Positions 50,602-59,532 of a stretch of 64,000 nucleotides of DNA are shown piece by piece; position 1 is the first letter of the stretch, and each line of letters begins with the position of its first letter. The translations under genes were made by a program, and so were the position numbers. The stretch is from NCBI RefSeq assembly GCF_030167925.1, contig NZ_JASKUT010000001.1, positions 4,796,501-4,860,500 on the forward strand. Direction: 5' to 3'. The notes under the pieces were generated by a model. It did no database searches. It had not been told where the DNA came from and saw only the letters and a program-made list of their open reading frames with translations. This DNA is from Paenibacillus silviterrae. Lineage in GTDB: Bacteria > Bacillota > Bacilli > Paenibacillales > NBRC-103111.

Positions 50602-51858
50602 TCAATTCCACTTCATACATCTCTTTCCAAGAGTAACAAGCAAGGAGAGCAATAGCAAGCAGCCAAGTACGGCTAGGAAGCCAAGTCCGGCAATCGGTAC
50701 CGTATGGGTCCAGAAAGTGGCGAGAGGGGTCGTTACATCCGGCTTCGGCACAAGAGTAGCAATGGTCTCGCTATAAGGGGTTAGCGGACCCCACAGCAAG
50801 AGGACCAGCAGCCCGGCTAAGATACTGTGAAGGATGCGTGCCAAGAAGAAAGGCAGATAGCGAAGGTTGGTATGATGCAAAATACTGACTACCTGTGCAT
50901 GAACGGACAGACCCGCCCAAGACAGCACCCACGCCGCGATCGCAGCTTTATAGACGAGAGGAACGCCTTCGGCACCGCCTGCAGCCTTCGCTCCCAAGGT
51001 GACCTCGAAGATGCCGTTAGCCACCGCCTGGGACAGACCGAGCGGCGTTCCGATGAAATGTAGGATCGAATTGATTAGTATGTATAAGTAGCCCATGATA
51101 TGCCCGGAGGTCATGACTTCCATAACGACGGAGAAAAAAACGACCAAGCCCCCGACTACAAAAATCAGCTGCAAACCCGAGCCGACCGCCTGCTGGAGCA
51201 TTTTGCCGAGAGTTCGGCCGTCCTGCATCCGTGCTTCATGCATCGCTTCGAAGGCGCGAAGCCAAATATTTTTCGGCAGGGAATGCTTGCGAGCCTGCTT
51301 CTCCACCGCCTCCTGAACATGATTACCCGGAGATGCCTTTCCGTGAAACCTCATCAGGAAGCCTACCAGCAGGGCTCCTCCGTAATGTGCCGCTCCGAGT
51401 ACAACCGCTAAGGCTTGATCGTGAAAAAAGCCGACCGAAACGGCGCCGATCAGGAAGATCGGATCGGAGGATGTCGTGAAGGAGACGAGCCGCTCGCCTT
51501 CTTCCCGGTTGACCAGGCGATTCTCCCAGAGACGGGAGGTAAGCTTTGCTCCGACAGGATAGCCGGAGGCGAAGCCCATAGCCATCACGAAGCCGCCGAT
51601 GCCGGGGATGCGGAACAGAGGCCGCATTAAAGGATCGAAGAGGGTGCCGAAGAAGTGCACCAGTCCGACCCCGAGCATCATCTCCGATATAACAAAGAAT
51701 GGGAACAATGCCGGAAAGAGCACGTCCCACCAAATAACGATACCTTTGATTGAAGCATGGAACGATTCGGCCGGGAACATGAGCATCATAACGGCCAAAG
51801 CAACGGCAAGTGCAGCTACCGCTAAGGCCGGAGCGTTGCTTTTTCGCATAGGAACCAT
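50602..51858 (-). CDS. ylbJ: Sporulation integral membrane protein YlbJ
   Basis: This 418-residue protein has about 10 hydrophobic segments and nucleoside-recognition-type signature WDVLFPALFPFFVISEMMLG. Further matches are MAMGFASGYPVGAKLTSRLW, FTTSSDPIFLIGAVSVGF and VVGGLVVFFSVVMEVM, as in YlbJ/SpoVV. SpoVV imports dipicolinic acid into the inter-membrane space for spores. ATG 51858 is the first ATG in the frame; a start at 51849 (MRKSN) is also possible. It is located 126 bp upstream of the phosphorylase start on the same strand. Confidence 0.93.
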   Translation of the reverse strand: MVPMRKSNAPALAVAALAVALAVMMLMFPAESFHASIKGIVIWWDVLFPALFPFFVISEMMLGVGLVHFFGTLFDPLMRPLFRIPGIGGFVMAMGFASGYPVGAKLTSRLWENRLVNREEGERLVSFTTSSDPIFLIGAVSVGFFHDQALAVVLGAAHYGGALLVGFLMRFHGKASPGNHVQEAVEKQARKHSLPKNIWLRAFEAMHEARMQDGRTLGKMLQQAVGSGLQLIFVVGGLVVFFSVVMEVMTSGHIMGYLYILINSILHFIGTPLGLSQAVANGIFEVTLGAKAAGGAEGVPLVYKAAIAAWVLSWAGLSVHAQVVSILHHTNLRYLPFFLARILHSILAGLLVLLLWGPLTPYSETIATLVPKPDVTTPLATFWTHTVPIAGLGFLAVLGCLLLLSLLVTLGKRCMKWN

Positions 51859-51994
51859 CTACCCCTTCGCGTCAATTGCGACTTCATTCAGATATATGTA
51901 CAAGTCCCGCATCTCATGCCCCTTCCTTGTACAAGCCGTGCTCATAAATATTTGTTAACTTCCAGCGAAGTGCTGAAATTTGAAGTGATTTATG

Positions 51995-52052
51995 GTACAA
52001 TTGTACTAACGTTAGAGAAGACATTCCGCTTACATTTCGTCTTCTTCTAACG
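51995..52052 (+). promoter_or_regulatory. Palindromic promoter element and leader hairpin for the 31-residue gene
   Basis: GTACAATTGTAC (51995-52006) is a perfect 12-bp palindrome and includes an extended -10-like TGGTACAAT (51993-52001). CGTTAGAGAAGAC (52010-52022) pairs with GTCTTCTTCTAACG (52039-52052) with one bulge, just before the small gene. It could form a riboregulatory or attenuator hairpin. Confidence 0.4.
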
Positions 52053-52073
52053 AACGAGATAGGGGTGATCCTT

Positions 52074-52169
52074 ATGATGAGCGTAATTGCCGGTATTCTC
52101 GTTTGTGCATTTGTTTATGTCATAAGGGAAACATTAATGACCTCGGCGGAAGAGGATTTGGAGAGCTAG
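52074..52169 (+). CDS. 31-residue putative membrane peptide
   Basis: ATG 52074 (or 52077) follows AGGGGTGATCC. The product starts MMSVIAGILVCAFVYVIRE, a single short hydrophobic helix, and ends acidic (MTSAEEDLES) at TAG 52167-52169. No family recognised. The ribosome site, the palindromic promoter and the hairpin upstream favour a real gene, but size alone makes it uncertain. It may act in a membrane complex or be a leader peptide. Confidence 0.5.
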   Translation: MMSVIAGILVCAFVYVIRETLMTSAEEDLES

Positions 52170-52277
52170 TCCTTTATTTCTCGGCATAAATTCAACGTAA
52201 TCGTCCCACCATTCCTGATGCTAATTGCGGTTTGTGCATTAGCATCTTTTTTCAATTTTAGAAGCATGATGTAGGAG

Positions 52278-52673
52278 ATGAGCAGCTTGAGTCGTGAACA
52301 GCACAATGTGACGCTATTCGACATGATGGGCGGCCCGGAAGGAATCCGAAGGATTGTGGAGGCCTTCTACCCGAAGGTGCAGCAGCACCCGAAGCTGGGT
52401 CCGTTGTTCCCTGAGGATATTACGCCGGTGATGGAGAAGCAATATCTGTTTCTAACCCAATTTTTCGGGGGGCCGCCGTTATACTCCGAGCAGTATGGGC
52501 ATCCCATGATGCGGGCCCGACATCTGCCCTTTGAGATTACGCCTGAGCGGGCGGCCGCATGGCTGAGCTGTATGGCCAATGCCTTGGATGAGGTAGGCAT
52601 GGAGAAGGCGCTGAAGGAGGCGGTACTTGAGCGGCTCCAGGGGCCGGCATATCACTTTGTCAATACTCCTTGA
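52278..52673 (+). CDS. Group II truncated hemoglobin
   Basis: This 131-residue globin (2-on-2 fold) resembles YjbI/GlbO. The GGPEGIRRIVEAFYPKVQ start, FGGPPLYSEQYGHPMMRARH (containing the proximal-histidine region) and ITPERAAAWLSCMANALDEV agree with the group. It binds heme and may detoxify NO, peroxide or handle oxygen. ATG 52278 directly follows TAGGAG; TTG 52287 gives better spacing (nine bases) and may be the true start. Confidence 0.92.
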   Translation: MSSLSREQHNVTLFDMMGGPEGIRRIVEAFYPKVQQHPKLGPLFPEDITPVMEKQYLFLTQFFGGPPLYSEQYGHPMMRARHLPFEITPERAAAWLSCMANALDEVGMEKALKEAVLERLQGPAYHFVNTP

Positions 52674-52718
52674 TGCATAGCACGGGGATCGATATCATGC
52701 ATGGGAGTGGGGAATTTC

Positions 52719-53420
52719 GTGGTTGAGCCTTTGTTCCAAGTCAAAGTGAATTGTATTTATTGCGAAGCAACGTTTCAATCCTCTCGTGTCCGTCCGAGCT
52801 TCAAGAAGTCGGTGAAAACGGACACCGATTTCTGTATTCATTACAAGGAAATCAATCCGGACTATTATGTTGTCCGGGTTTGCCCGTATTGCGGCTATAC
52901 CAGTTCGGAGAATTCCACGGACAAGCTGACGGCTTCTCAGCGTATGGCGTTCAAGGAAAAGATCGCGGACCGCTGGGAAATGAGAGATCTCAGCGGAGAG
53001 CGAAGCTGGGACGATGCGATGTTTTCCTATAAGCTGGCATTGGTTACGGCTCAGCTGAAGAATGAGAAGGGTCGCGTCATTGCAGGGCTGCTTCATCATA
53101 TTGCCTGGCTGTATCGGTATAAGGGCGATGCCGAGCAAGAGAACCGGTTTTTGCAATACGCGCTGGATGAGTATACCCGGACGTTCGAAACGGAGGCAGG
53201 CGAGGTTAACAATGCACGCCTGATGTACTTGATGGGAGAGCTGAGCCGGCGCTTGAAGCATTACAACCAAGCCGTGAAGTGGTTTAGCCGCGTCATTAAC
53301 GATAAAAAGATCGTGGATGCCGCCATGATCCGGGCTTGTCGCGAGCAGTGGGTCGTGACTCGCGAGGATATGGCCGCAGAGAAAGTGGAGCTCGAAGAAG
53401 AAGTGGAAGAATCGACCTAG
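52719..53420 (+). CDS. DUF2225-family protein with zinc-finger-like cysteines
   Basis: This protein of about 233 residues has an N-terminal part with CxxC pairs (NCIYCEATFQ and VCPYCGYTSSE), consistent with a structural zinc. It continues into a helical TPR-like region (FSYKLALVTAQLKNEKGRVI, HIAWLYRYKGDAEQENRFL, RRLKHYNQAVKWFSRV) as in DUF2225 proteins of Bacillales. It ends in an acidic tail. Function unknown. GTG 52719 sits six bases after GTGGGG and gives the family N-terminus; ATG 52701 is upstream in frame. Confidence 0.85.
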   Translation: MVEPLFQVKVNCIYCEATFQSSRVRPSFKKSVKTDTDFCIHYKEINPDYYVVRVCPYCGYTSSENSTDKLTASQRMAFKEKIADRWEMRDLSGERSWDDAMFSYKLALVTAQLKNEKGRVIAGLLHHIAWLYRYKGDAEQENRFLQYALDEYTRTFETEAGEVNNARLMYLMGELSRRLKHYNQAVKWFSRVINDKKIVDAAMIRACREQWVVTREDMAAEKVELEEEVEEST

Positions 53421-53427
53421 GGATAAC

Positions 53428-53477
53428 AATAAACGCTTAACCGGATGAGGCTTGCAGCTCATCGGTTAAGCGTTATT
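53428..53477. terminator. Strong bidirectional terminator
   Basis: AATAAACGCTTAACCGGATGA pairs with a closely complementary 3' arm ending in CGGTTAAGCGTTATT. It separates the DUF2225 gene from the convergent GGDEF gene. Confidence 0.9.
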
Positions 53478-54585
53478 TGGTTTCATTGGAAATCGGAGGA
53501 AATTCATGAAAGGAAATATGCTTCTGGTACATGGTGTACCGATTTTTGCCCATAAATTTGGATTCGTACAACGCTTCATCGGCCTCGGCAATGAGCTGTG
53601 TCAAATCCGCTTGGGCAGCGCGGGCAAGGGAAATCCCGATGGAAATGGTAGTACGTACCTTATCCCGTGTGACAAAAGGATTCTCGGCAACCGCATCGCA
53701 TAACCGCTGGGCATAAGCCTCGAGGGCTCTCCGGTCCGTGCTATGGCTCAGGATGATGAATTCCTCGCCCCCGTAACGGGCCACGTAATCCTGTACATCA
53801 ATGGTTGCGCGGAGGATGGAGCCCACTTCTCGAAGCAGCTGGTCCCCTTGCAAATGACCGAACGTGTCGTTGAACATTTTGAAATTATCGATGTCGATCA
53901 TCAAGATGGCCACCCTACGACTTCGGATGGTACGTCCGGCGATATCCAGAAAGCCGCGAAGATTAGGCAGCCGGGTCAGGCCGTCCTGATTCGCTTCGAG
54001 CTCCAGCTTGCGCTGCAGCATCCACGTTCTATTCTCTTCATTGAACATATAGACGAGAACGGCTATAGCTGCTCCCGAGACACCGAACATAAACAGCTGG
54101 GTCAACCAGAAGCCTCCGTTTGTCAGTTGATGGTCTCCTGCGTGCAAAAGAATGCGCGCCACGGTCAGCAGCAGGCAAATATAGAGCCCGTCCGTCATCC
54201 GAATGACGGAATAGCCGTTCTCATATTCGGTACGGTGAAACAGCGAGCTGACGATGGCCGGAATGAACAGCTCCTGAAACACCAGATGCAGCCAATCCTC
54301 CTGCGGAAACATGTAAACATACGCTGCCGGCAGCAAGGATGAAAGAATGGCTGTCTTCCAACCGAATCGCAGCCCGGCCATGACGATAGGGGCAAAGCTG
54401 AGATCGCTCAGCAGCTCGCTCGGGAACGGCTGCAGCATCATGATAATGCTGGCGATTCCGGTGAGAAAGGGAGCCGCCAGCCCCGATACCTTATCGAACA
54501 GCGCGACGTTGCGAAGCTTAAGGGCGATATAGCTTAAAGCAATTAACGCACATGCATTAGTTAACGGAATTTGATACATGGACAT
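53473..54585 (-). CDS. Membrane GGDEF-domain diguanylate cyclase
   Basis: This 370-residue protein has six or so N-terminal hydrophobic segments. The first region (LTNACALIALSYIALKL) resembles 5TMR-LYT sensors. The C-terminal GGDEF domain shows IDIDNFKMFNDTFGHLQGDQ and active motif RYGGEEF, so it should make c-di-GMP. The inhibitory RxxD site five residues upstream of GGEEF is replaced by DVQD, so product inhibition through the I-site is probably absent. Start ATG 54585 (MSMYQIP) or 54579. It is a single gene, convergent with the DUF2225 gene. The membrane sensor's ligand is unknown. Confidence 0.9.
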   Translation of the reverse strand: MSMYQIPLTNACALIALSYIALKLRNVALFDKVSGLAAPFLTGIASIIMMLQPFPSELLSDLSFAPIVMAGLRFGWKTAILSSLLPAAYVYMFPQEDWLHLVFQELFIPAIVSSLFHRTEYENGYSVIRMTDGLYICLLLTVARILLHAGDHQLTNGGFWLTQLFMFGVSGAAIAVLVYMFNEENRTWMLQRKLELEANQDGLTRLPNLRGFLDIAGRTIRSRRVAILMIDIDNFKMFNDTFGHLQGDQLLREVGSILRATIDVQDYVARYGGEEFIILSHSTDRRALEAYAQRLCDAVAENPFVTRDKVRTTISIGISLARAAQADLTQLIAEADEALYESKFMGKNRYTMYQKHISFHEFPPISNETK

Positions 54586-54645
54586 GGTTCCCTCAATCCA
54601 GCTTTGTTTTCAGTACAGAGCCTTTGTTTGCTTAAGGGGAATTGG

Positions 54646-54885
54646 TTACTGTCCTTGGCGAAGGGGCTTACTGGCGAGCAGGTAATCCCGGTCGGCATCC
54701 ACGATGCGCAGCCGGTTCCGGCAGCATGGAAATACAAGTAAACGCTTTACACCGCTTTGGATGTCAGCCAAATCCTTTTTTTGCAGGGGGAGCATCACGT
54801 TGCTGCTATCGCAAAACGGGCAGGCCTGCACGTAGATATCTTCCCCGATGGTTTCGTACGGCCAAGTATGGCTGAAAGGAATCAT
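54646..54885 (-). CDS. Small cysteine-containing protein coupled to yycC
   Basis: This 79-residue protein has ACPFCDSSN and FPCCRNRLR, a four-cysteine pattern consistent with a small zinc-binding fold. No family recognised. Its ATG overlaps the stop of the YycC gene (ATGA), so the two are translationally coupled. Two further elements, a hydrophobic middle (VKRLLVFPCC) and the KDLADIQSG stretch, suggest a compact protein. Likely cytoplasmic. Confidence 0.7.
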   Translation of the reverse strand: MIPFSHTWPYETIGEDIYVQACPFCDSSNVMLPLQKKDLADIQSGVKRLLVFPCCRNRLRIVDADRDYLLASKPLRQGQ

Positions 54886-55016
54886 GGCTTTTTGGCCAGC
54901 TCTGCGAGCTTTTGCAGTAAAATGTGCTGCGGCATGTGCATGAGATGCTCTATAGGGACGTTCAGCTCTTTGGCCAGCTTCTGTGCGGTTTCGGGTGAAA
55001 TTTGCAGCGGTTTCAT
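54882..55016 (-). CDS. yycC: YycC-family protein (44 residues)
   Basis: ATG 55016 with GGAGGG eight bases upstream on the minus strand opens a 44-residue frame: MKPLQISPETAQKLAKELNV, followed by PIEHLMHMPQHILLQKLAE and a basic end. It matches the small YycC family of Bacillales in length and pattern (MHMPQHILLQK). The stop overlaps the start of the next gene. Function unknown; such a small helical protein may act as a partner. Confidence 0.85.
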   Translation of the reverse strand: MKPLQISPETAQKLAKELNVPIEHLMHMPQHILLQKLAELAKKP

Positions 55017-55182
55017 AAGAAAGGCCCTCCTGTCAATAGATCTACAGACTTCATTTAACCATATTTGATAACGAAAATACAGCGTAATTTAAGGTGCGGC
55101 TGCATTTTGGGTTTCTCTCCAAAATATGCTTTAATGAAAGATAGCATTGTCATACTTCAATCGAGAGAGGATCGGTGCTCGG

Positions 55183-56976
55183 ATGCAGCATCCATTGCCG
55201 CAAACTTGGAATTTGGAACGATTTTTCCCGGGAGGAAGCCGATCGGCGGAATTCGCAGGCTTCATGGAAGGTCTTCACTCTGATATTTCCATGCTAGTGA
55301 ACCTGCTGGGAGACCTGCCCGTGCCGGATTCTGCAGAAGCTGTCCAGGCCAGCCTGATGCCTGTGCTTGAGCTGCTGCAATCCGCAGGGAAGAAGCTTCG
55401 GGAGGCCGATTCCTTCACAGCTTGCCTGTCGGCGGAGAATCAAGCGGACAAACAGGCGGTCATTTTGTCAGGACAAGTAAGATCGATGGGCGCTGGTTAT
55501 GCCTCTGCGCTGACCCGCCTGGACGACTACTTGACGAGAATCGAGGATGGAATCTGGAATGCATTTCTTGCCTATCCGGCCATTCAGGCCATTGCCTATC
55601 CGCTCGAGGAGCGAAGGGCGTTAGCCGCAGAGAAGCTTCCTCCGGAGCAGGAGGCGTTAATCAACGAGCTTGCCGTTGACGGGTACCATGGCTGGGGAGA
55701 GCTTTACAATACAACGGTGAGCAAGTTTCGCGTTCCGTTCGAAGAGAAGGGAGCGGTCATGGAGCTGACGGCCGGTCAAGCGGCGAACAAGATGCACAGC
55801 CCCGACCGAACCGTTAGAGAGACGTTATTCCGCCGATGGGAAAGCAAGTGGGGAGAGCATGCGGAGTATTGCGCCGATGCCTTGAACCATTTGGCGGGCT
55901 TCCGTCTTAAGCTTTATGAGCGCCGAGGCTGGCAGGAGATCCATAAGGAGCCGCTTGCGGTGAACCGGATGTCGAAGGAAACGCTTGACGCCATGTGGGG
56001 CGTCATCGAGCGAAGCAAGGATATTTTCGTGCAGTATCTGGAGCGTAAAGCTAAGCTGCTCGGCGTGGAGAAGCTCAGCTGGTTTGACGTAGAGGCGCCG
56101 GTAGGACGCGGCAGCAAGCATTACAGCTATGATGAGGGGGCCGAGCTTATCGTAGAGCAGTTCCGGCGGTTTAGCCCGAAGCTGGCTGATTTTGCCGTGA
56201 AGGCCTTCGAGAACCAATGGATCGAGGCTGAGGACCGTCCGGGGAAGCGGCCGGGGGGATTCTGCACTTCGTTTCCGATTGCCGAGGAAACCCGCATTTT
56301 CATGACCTATGCAGGTACTGCGTCCAATGTTTCCACGCTTGCGCATGAGCTGGGTCACGGGTACCATCAGCACGTCATGAACGACCTTCCTGCGCTGGCG
56401 CAGGAGTACGCTATGAACGTAGCGGAGACGGCGTCTACCTTCGCAGAGATGGTGGTGTCTGACGCAGCGGTGAAGGGGGCAGCCACCGAAGAAGAGAGGC
56501 TTACGCTGCTGGAGGATAAAATTCAGCGCTCGGTTGCGTTCTACATGAATATTCATGCCCGGTTTTTGTTTGAAACGGCATTTTACGAGGAGCGCCGGGC
56601 TGGACTTGTCAGCATAGAACGTCTGAATGAGCTGATGGTGAAGGCACAAAGGCAGGCGTTTCGGGATGCGCTGGATGAGTACCATCCGCATTTTTGGGCA
56701 TCCAAGCTGCATTTCTATATCACGGAGGTGCCTTTCTATAATTTCCCGTACACCTTCGGCTACCTGTTTAGCACGGGCTTGTACGCGGAGGCGCTGCAGA
56801 GAGGCGCGGCATTCGAGGAGCAATATATTGCTCTGCTGCGGGATACGGGCCGCATGACCGTAGAAGCGCTGGCGGAGAAGCATCTCGGCGTCGATCTGCG
56901 GAAGCCCGACTTCTGGCAGCAGGCGATGGACGTGACGGTAAAGGATGTAGAGGAATTTTTGCGGCTGACGGAGTAG
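55183..56976 (+). CDS. pepF: M3-family oligoendopeptidase (PepF type)
   Basis: This peptidase of about 597 residues has the HExxH zinc motif in LAHELGHGYHQHVMND, with the downstream glutamate in AMNVAETASTFAEMVV. Conserved YAGTASNVSTLAHE and the C-terminal YTFGYLFSTGLYAEAL are typical of the M3B (oligoendopeptidase F) branch. It degrades short peptides in the cytoplasm. ATG 55183 (MQHPLPQTWNLERFF) gives the normal N-terminus; the frame extends to TTG 55147. It stands alone and is followed by a strong terminator. Confidence 0.92.
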   Translation: MQHPLPQTWNLERFFPGGSRSAEFAGFMEGLHSDISMLVNLLGDLPVPDSAEAVQASLMPVLELLQSAGKKLREADSFTACLSAENQADKQAVILSGQVRSMGAGYASALTRLDDYLTRIEDGIWNAFLAYPAIQAIAYPLEERRALAAEKLPPEQEALINELAVDGYHGWGELYNTTVSKFRVPFEEKGAVMELTAGQAANKMHSPDRTVRETLFRRWESKWGEHAEYCADALNHLAGFRLKLYERRGWQEIHKEPLAVNRMSKETLDAMWGVIERSKDIFVQYLERKAKLLGVEKLSWFDVEAPVGRGSKHYSYDEGAELIVEQFRRFSPKLADFAVKAFENQWIEAEDRPGKRPGGFCTSFPIAEETRIFMTYAGTASNVSTLAHELGHGYHQHVMNDLPALAQEYAMNVAETASTFAEMVVSDAAVKGAATEEERLTLLEDKIQRSVAFYMNIHARFLFETAFYEERRAGLVSIERLNELMVKAQRQAFRDALDEYHPHFWASKLHFYITEVPFYNFPYTFGYLFSTGLYAEALQRGAAFEEQYIALLRDTGRMTVEALAEKHLGVDLRKPDFWQQAMDVTVKDVEEFLRLTE

Positions 56977-56993
56977 GATTCAGTCGAACATAA

Positions 56994-57056
56994 AAAAGGG
57001 GCGGTCTCCTCACAAGTAGAATTTCTACTTGTTGGGGGACAGCCCTTTTGGTTTTC
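56994..57056 (+). terminator. Terminator after the oligopeptidase gene
   Basis: AAAAGGGGC pairs with GCCCTTTT around an inner perfect stem CAAGTAGAAAT/ATTTCTACTTG-like, followed by GGTTTT. Confidence 0.88.
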
Positions 57057-57808
57057 CGCTTATGAAGGCAGTCAAGCATCCGATAAAGGATGCAATGCTG
57101 CAAATGAAGTCAATTTCATAATTAGAAAGCCCTTGTGGAATAAGGTTATTCGGCATTCAAAAGCAGGAGTACCTCCCCACATTCTCGAAGTTAAGGTTGC
57201 CAAATGGCATGGGCAACACGAAGGCGCAAAAATGGCGCTTAACACGGCCCGGTAATGCTCCCTGTAACGTTATGAAATCACCTTAATGCACCAAAAATGC
57301 GGGTATCTTCCACTTTAAGATGCAAAAATCGCGTTACAATGAGTCTGGCGCTTAACACGGCCCGGTAATGCTCCTTGTAACGTTATGAAATCACCTTACT
57401 GTACCAAATATGTGTTCATCTTCCACCTTAAGATGAAAAAATCGCGTTACGGGCGTCTTACGTTTATATCGGGCAGGTAATGCTCCTTGTAACGTTATGA
57501 AAATCATCTTTATGGGCAGAATTCGTGACCCAAGCGGGATTTTGAACGAGATTTGTGAGAATGAGCATCTTTGAGAGGGCACAATGGCTGAAAACGGGGC
57601 GAATGCTCTTGGAAAGTGGTATAAATGCAGAAATCTTTTTGAAATCGATATAAAAATGGAAAAAAGTTGCATGATAGCACAAATGTGCAATTCAAAGATG
57701 AACAAGGGGGCCTTCAAAACCTGTAACATACCGACCGCCTATGAAGTCGTGTCCTTACCGTTTTGGACACGACTTCGAGTGTGGTTGGAACCCTAAAGGT
57801 CATCTTGC
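57057..57808. repeat. Gene-free region with a second repeat family (about 112-113 bp period)
   Basis: GGTAATGCTCCYTGTAACG occurs at 57251, 57364 and 57476, intervals of 113 and 112 bp. The first two units also share GGCGCTTAACACGGCCC (57234, 57347) and TTAAGATGCAAAAATCGCG-like segments; the third is shorter. Each unit holds the palindrome TAACGTTA. The sequence is different from the array at 14.6-15.7 kb apart from the period. The rest of the region has no convincing gene. A perfect 12-bp hairpin, GAAGTCGTGTCC (57743-57754) with GGACACGACTTC (57765-57776), lies just beyond the 3' end of the chemoreceptor gene. Confidence 0.85.
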
Positions 57809-59068
57809 CTACAATTTAAAGACGGACATCATCTGCTGCAGCTGGGTGACGAGCTTCGTCATTTCCTCCGAGCGGTTGACGATCTCCTGTACGGCATTGA
57901 TTTGCTCCTTCATAGAAGAGGAGACCTCCTCAGTGCCCGCAGCCGATTGCTCCGTGATGGCGGAGATGTTCTCCATGGTACCGGAAATTTGCTGAGCGCT
58001 AGCCAGCATATGCTCGCTCTCCTGGGCGAAGGTGGAGATTTGCTCGGAGATGAACTTCACACTGTCCACAATCTGGGCAAATACCGCTTCCGTCTCGTTA
58101 ATCAGTTTCGTTTGCTCTTGTACGACCTGCTCGTTCTGAGCGATATGGTGAAGCGCCTGCTGAATGCCCTGCTCGATGTTGCGGACGAGGCTGAATACCT
58201 CCTTGGTGGAGGTCGTCGATTCCTCGGCCAGCTTTCGAACCTGCTGCGCAACGACCGCAAAGCCTTTGCCGTGCTCGCCGGCCCGGGCCGCCTCAATCGA
58301 AGCGTTCAAGGAGAGAAGATTCGTCTGCTCCGCGATATCCGAGATCGATCGGGTAATCTGGGAGATGCCGTTGGTCTGCTTCGCCAGCAGGTCGATCGTA
58401 TGCGATACGTTGGCGGTTGCCTCGACGTTCTTCTTCATGCCGGCGCTTTGAATCTCAACGGCCTGAAGCCCCTTCTCCACAAGCTCGATCATATATCCGG
58501 AGCGGGAGTTCATTTCGCGGGTTGCGCTAGTATAAGAGGATACCTTCTGTTCAATATCCTTGGTGGCCATCGAAACGCCCACAATTTCCTCAGAGATCTG
58601 GTTGGCGCCGGCAGCCAGCTCCCCGGAGGAAACGGACACCTGCTCCAGAACCGACCGTAAGCTTTCATTCTTGAAATAAATATCGCGGCTGGATTCAAAG
58701 ACGTGCTTGGAGGTGCTTCCGGTATCCTTCAAGATCTCGCGAAGCTTGTCCATCATCCGGTTGAACGATTCCGCCAGCTCGCCGAGCGCATCGTTAGAGT
58801 TCACAGGTACCTTCTGGGAGAAATCGCCCTTGGCGATGTTGAGAGCGACCCGGGAAATGTCGGAGATAGGATCTGTAAGCGCTCTCTCAAGAAAACGAAT
58901 AATCGGGAAGCTCAGTGCAATCATCAGGATAAGAAACGTGAAACCAAGCGTCTTGCTTCCCTCTGCTTGATAAATGAGAAACAGCAGAGCAAGGGAGTAC
59001 AACGCAACGAGCGTGTAACATCCGAACTGCAGCTTTTTCTTAATCGACAAACTTTGAAACCAGTTCAT
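57809..59068 (-). CDS. Methyl-accepting chemotaxis protein without extracellular sensor domain
   Basis: This 419-residue chemoreceptor has two closely spaced N-terminal helices (about 15-32 and 38-57), so almost nothing lies outside the cell. A HAMP segment (DPISDISRVALNIAKGDFSQ) follows. The long coiled-coil signalling domain has the hairpin tip DIAEQTNLLSLNASIEAARA and the downstream GKGFAVVAQQVRKLAEES. It would signal to CheA/CheW. It may sense membrane or cytoplasmic cues. No other chemotaxis gene is nearby; the adjacent gene at 59280 resembles a flagellar-region protein. Confidence 0.93.
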   Translation of the reverse strand: MNWFQSLSIKKKLQFGCYTLVALYSLALLFLIYQAEGSKTLGFTFLILMIALSFPIIRFLERALTDPISDISRVALNIAKGDFSQKVPVNSNDALGELAESFNRMMDKLREILKDTGSTSKHVFESSRDIYFKNESLRSVLEQVSVSSGELAAGANQISEEIVGVSMATKDIEQKVSSYTSATREMNSRSGYMIELVEKGLQAVEIQSAGMKKNVEATANVSHTIDLLAKQTNGISQITRSISDIAEQTNLLSLNASIEAARAGEHGKGFAVVAQQVRKLAEESTTSTKEVFSLVRNIEQGIQQALHHIAQNEQVVQEQTKLINETEAVFAQIVDSVKFISEQISTFAQESEHMLASAQQISGTMENISAITEQSAAGTEEVSSSMKEQINAVQEIVNRSEEMTKLVTQLQQMMSVFKL

Positions 59069-59279
59069 GCAACCAATCCCTTCTTTTGATAGGCAGGGCA
59101 GAAAGATAACGCTTTCTTCCCCTAATTTCGACTTCTATGGTGAATTATAACATCTCTGAGAGAGAGCGGTCTATAGCTTTTGAACTATATCTTTGGAACC
59201 GTGTCGAATATCGGATAAATCCTTTATAATAACAGGACAAGAGTCGAACCGTATTCAGGAAAAAGCGAGGGAATCGATC

Positions 59280-59504
59280 ATGTCACTGACCAACTGCAAG
59301 GAGTGCGGTAAGCTGCATATCCAAGCTGCATATACCGAATATTGTGCTGAATGTAAGGTCAACCAAGACCAAATCTATAGAACCTTCCGGGAATTTGTGA
59401 AAAACAATCCGAGAAGTACGGTCTACGATGTGCATCAGCAAACCGGCATTCCGCTCTCGAAGGTGCTTCGGTTGCAAAAGGACGGCTATGTCTCTTATAG
59501 TTAA
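59280..59504 (+). CDS. YvyF-like flagellar region protein (TIGR03826 type)
   Basis: This 74-residue protein starts MSLTNCKECGKLHIQAA with a second cysteine pair in YCAECKVNQ, a small zinc ribbon. The C-terminal part (VYDVHQQTGIPLSKVLRLQK) is a helix-turn-helix-like element. This is the layout of the YvyF family in the flagellar flgM locus of Bacilli. An ATG at 59280 behind GCGAGGG is preferred. Since flgM is absent here, the locus has been rearranged or the protein belongs to a related subgroup. Confidence 0.7.
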   Translation: MSLTNCKECGKLHIQAAYTEYCAECKVNQDQIYRTFREFVKNNPRSTVYDVHQQTGIPLSKVLRLQKDGYVSYS

Positions 59505-59532
59505 AGGATAATCGGAACGATCCGGAGGGAGG

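Noticed and set aside
57584..57796. Possible 70-residue plus-strand gene in the 57 kb repeat region
   Set aside because: No ribosome site, overlaps repeats and a hairpin, and the sequence shows no protein-like pattern.
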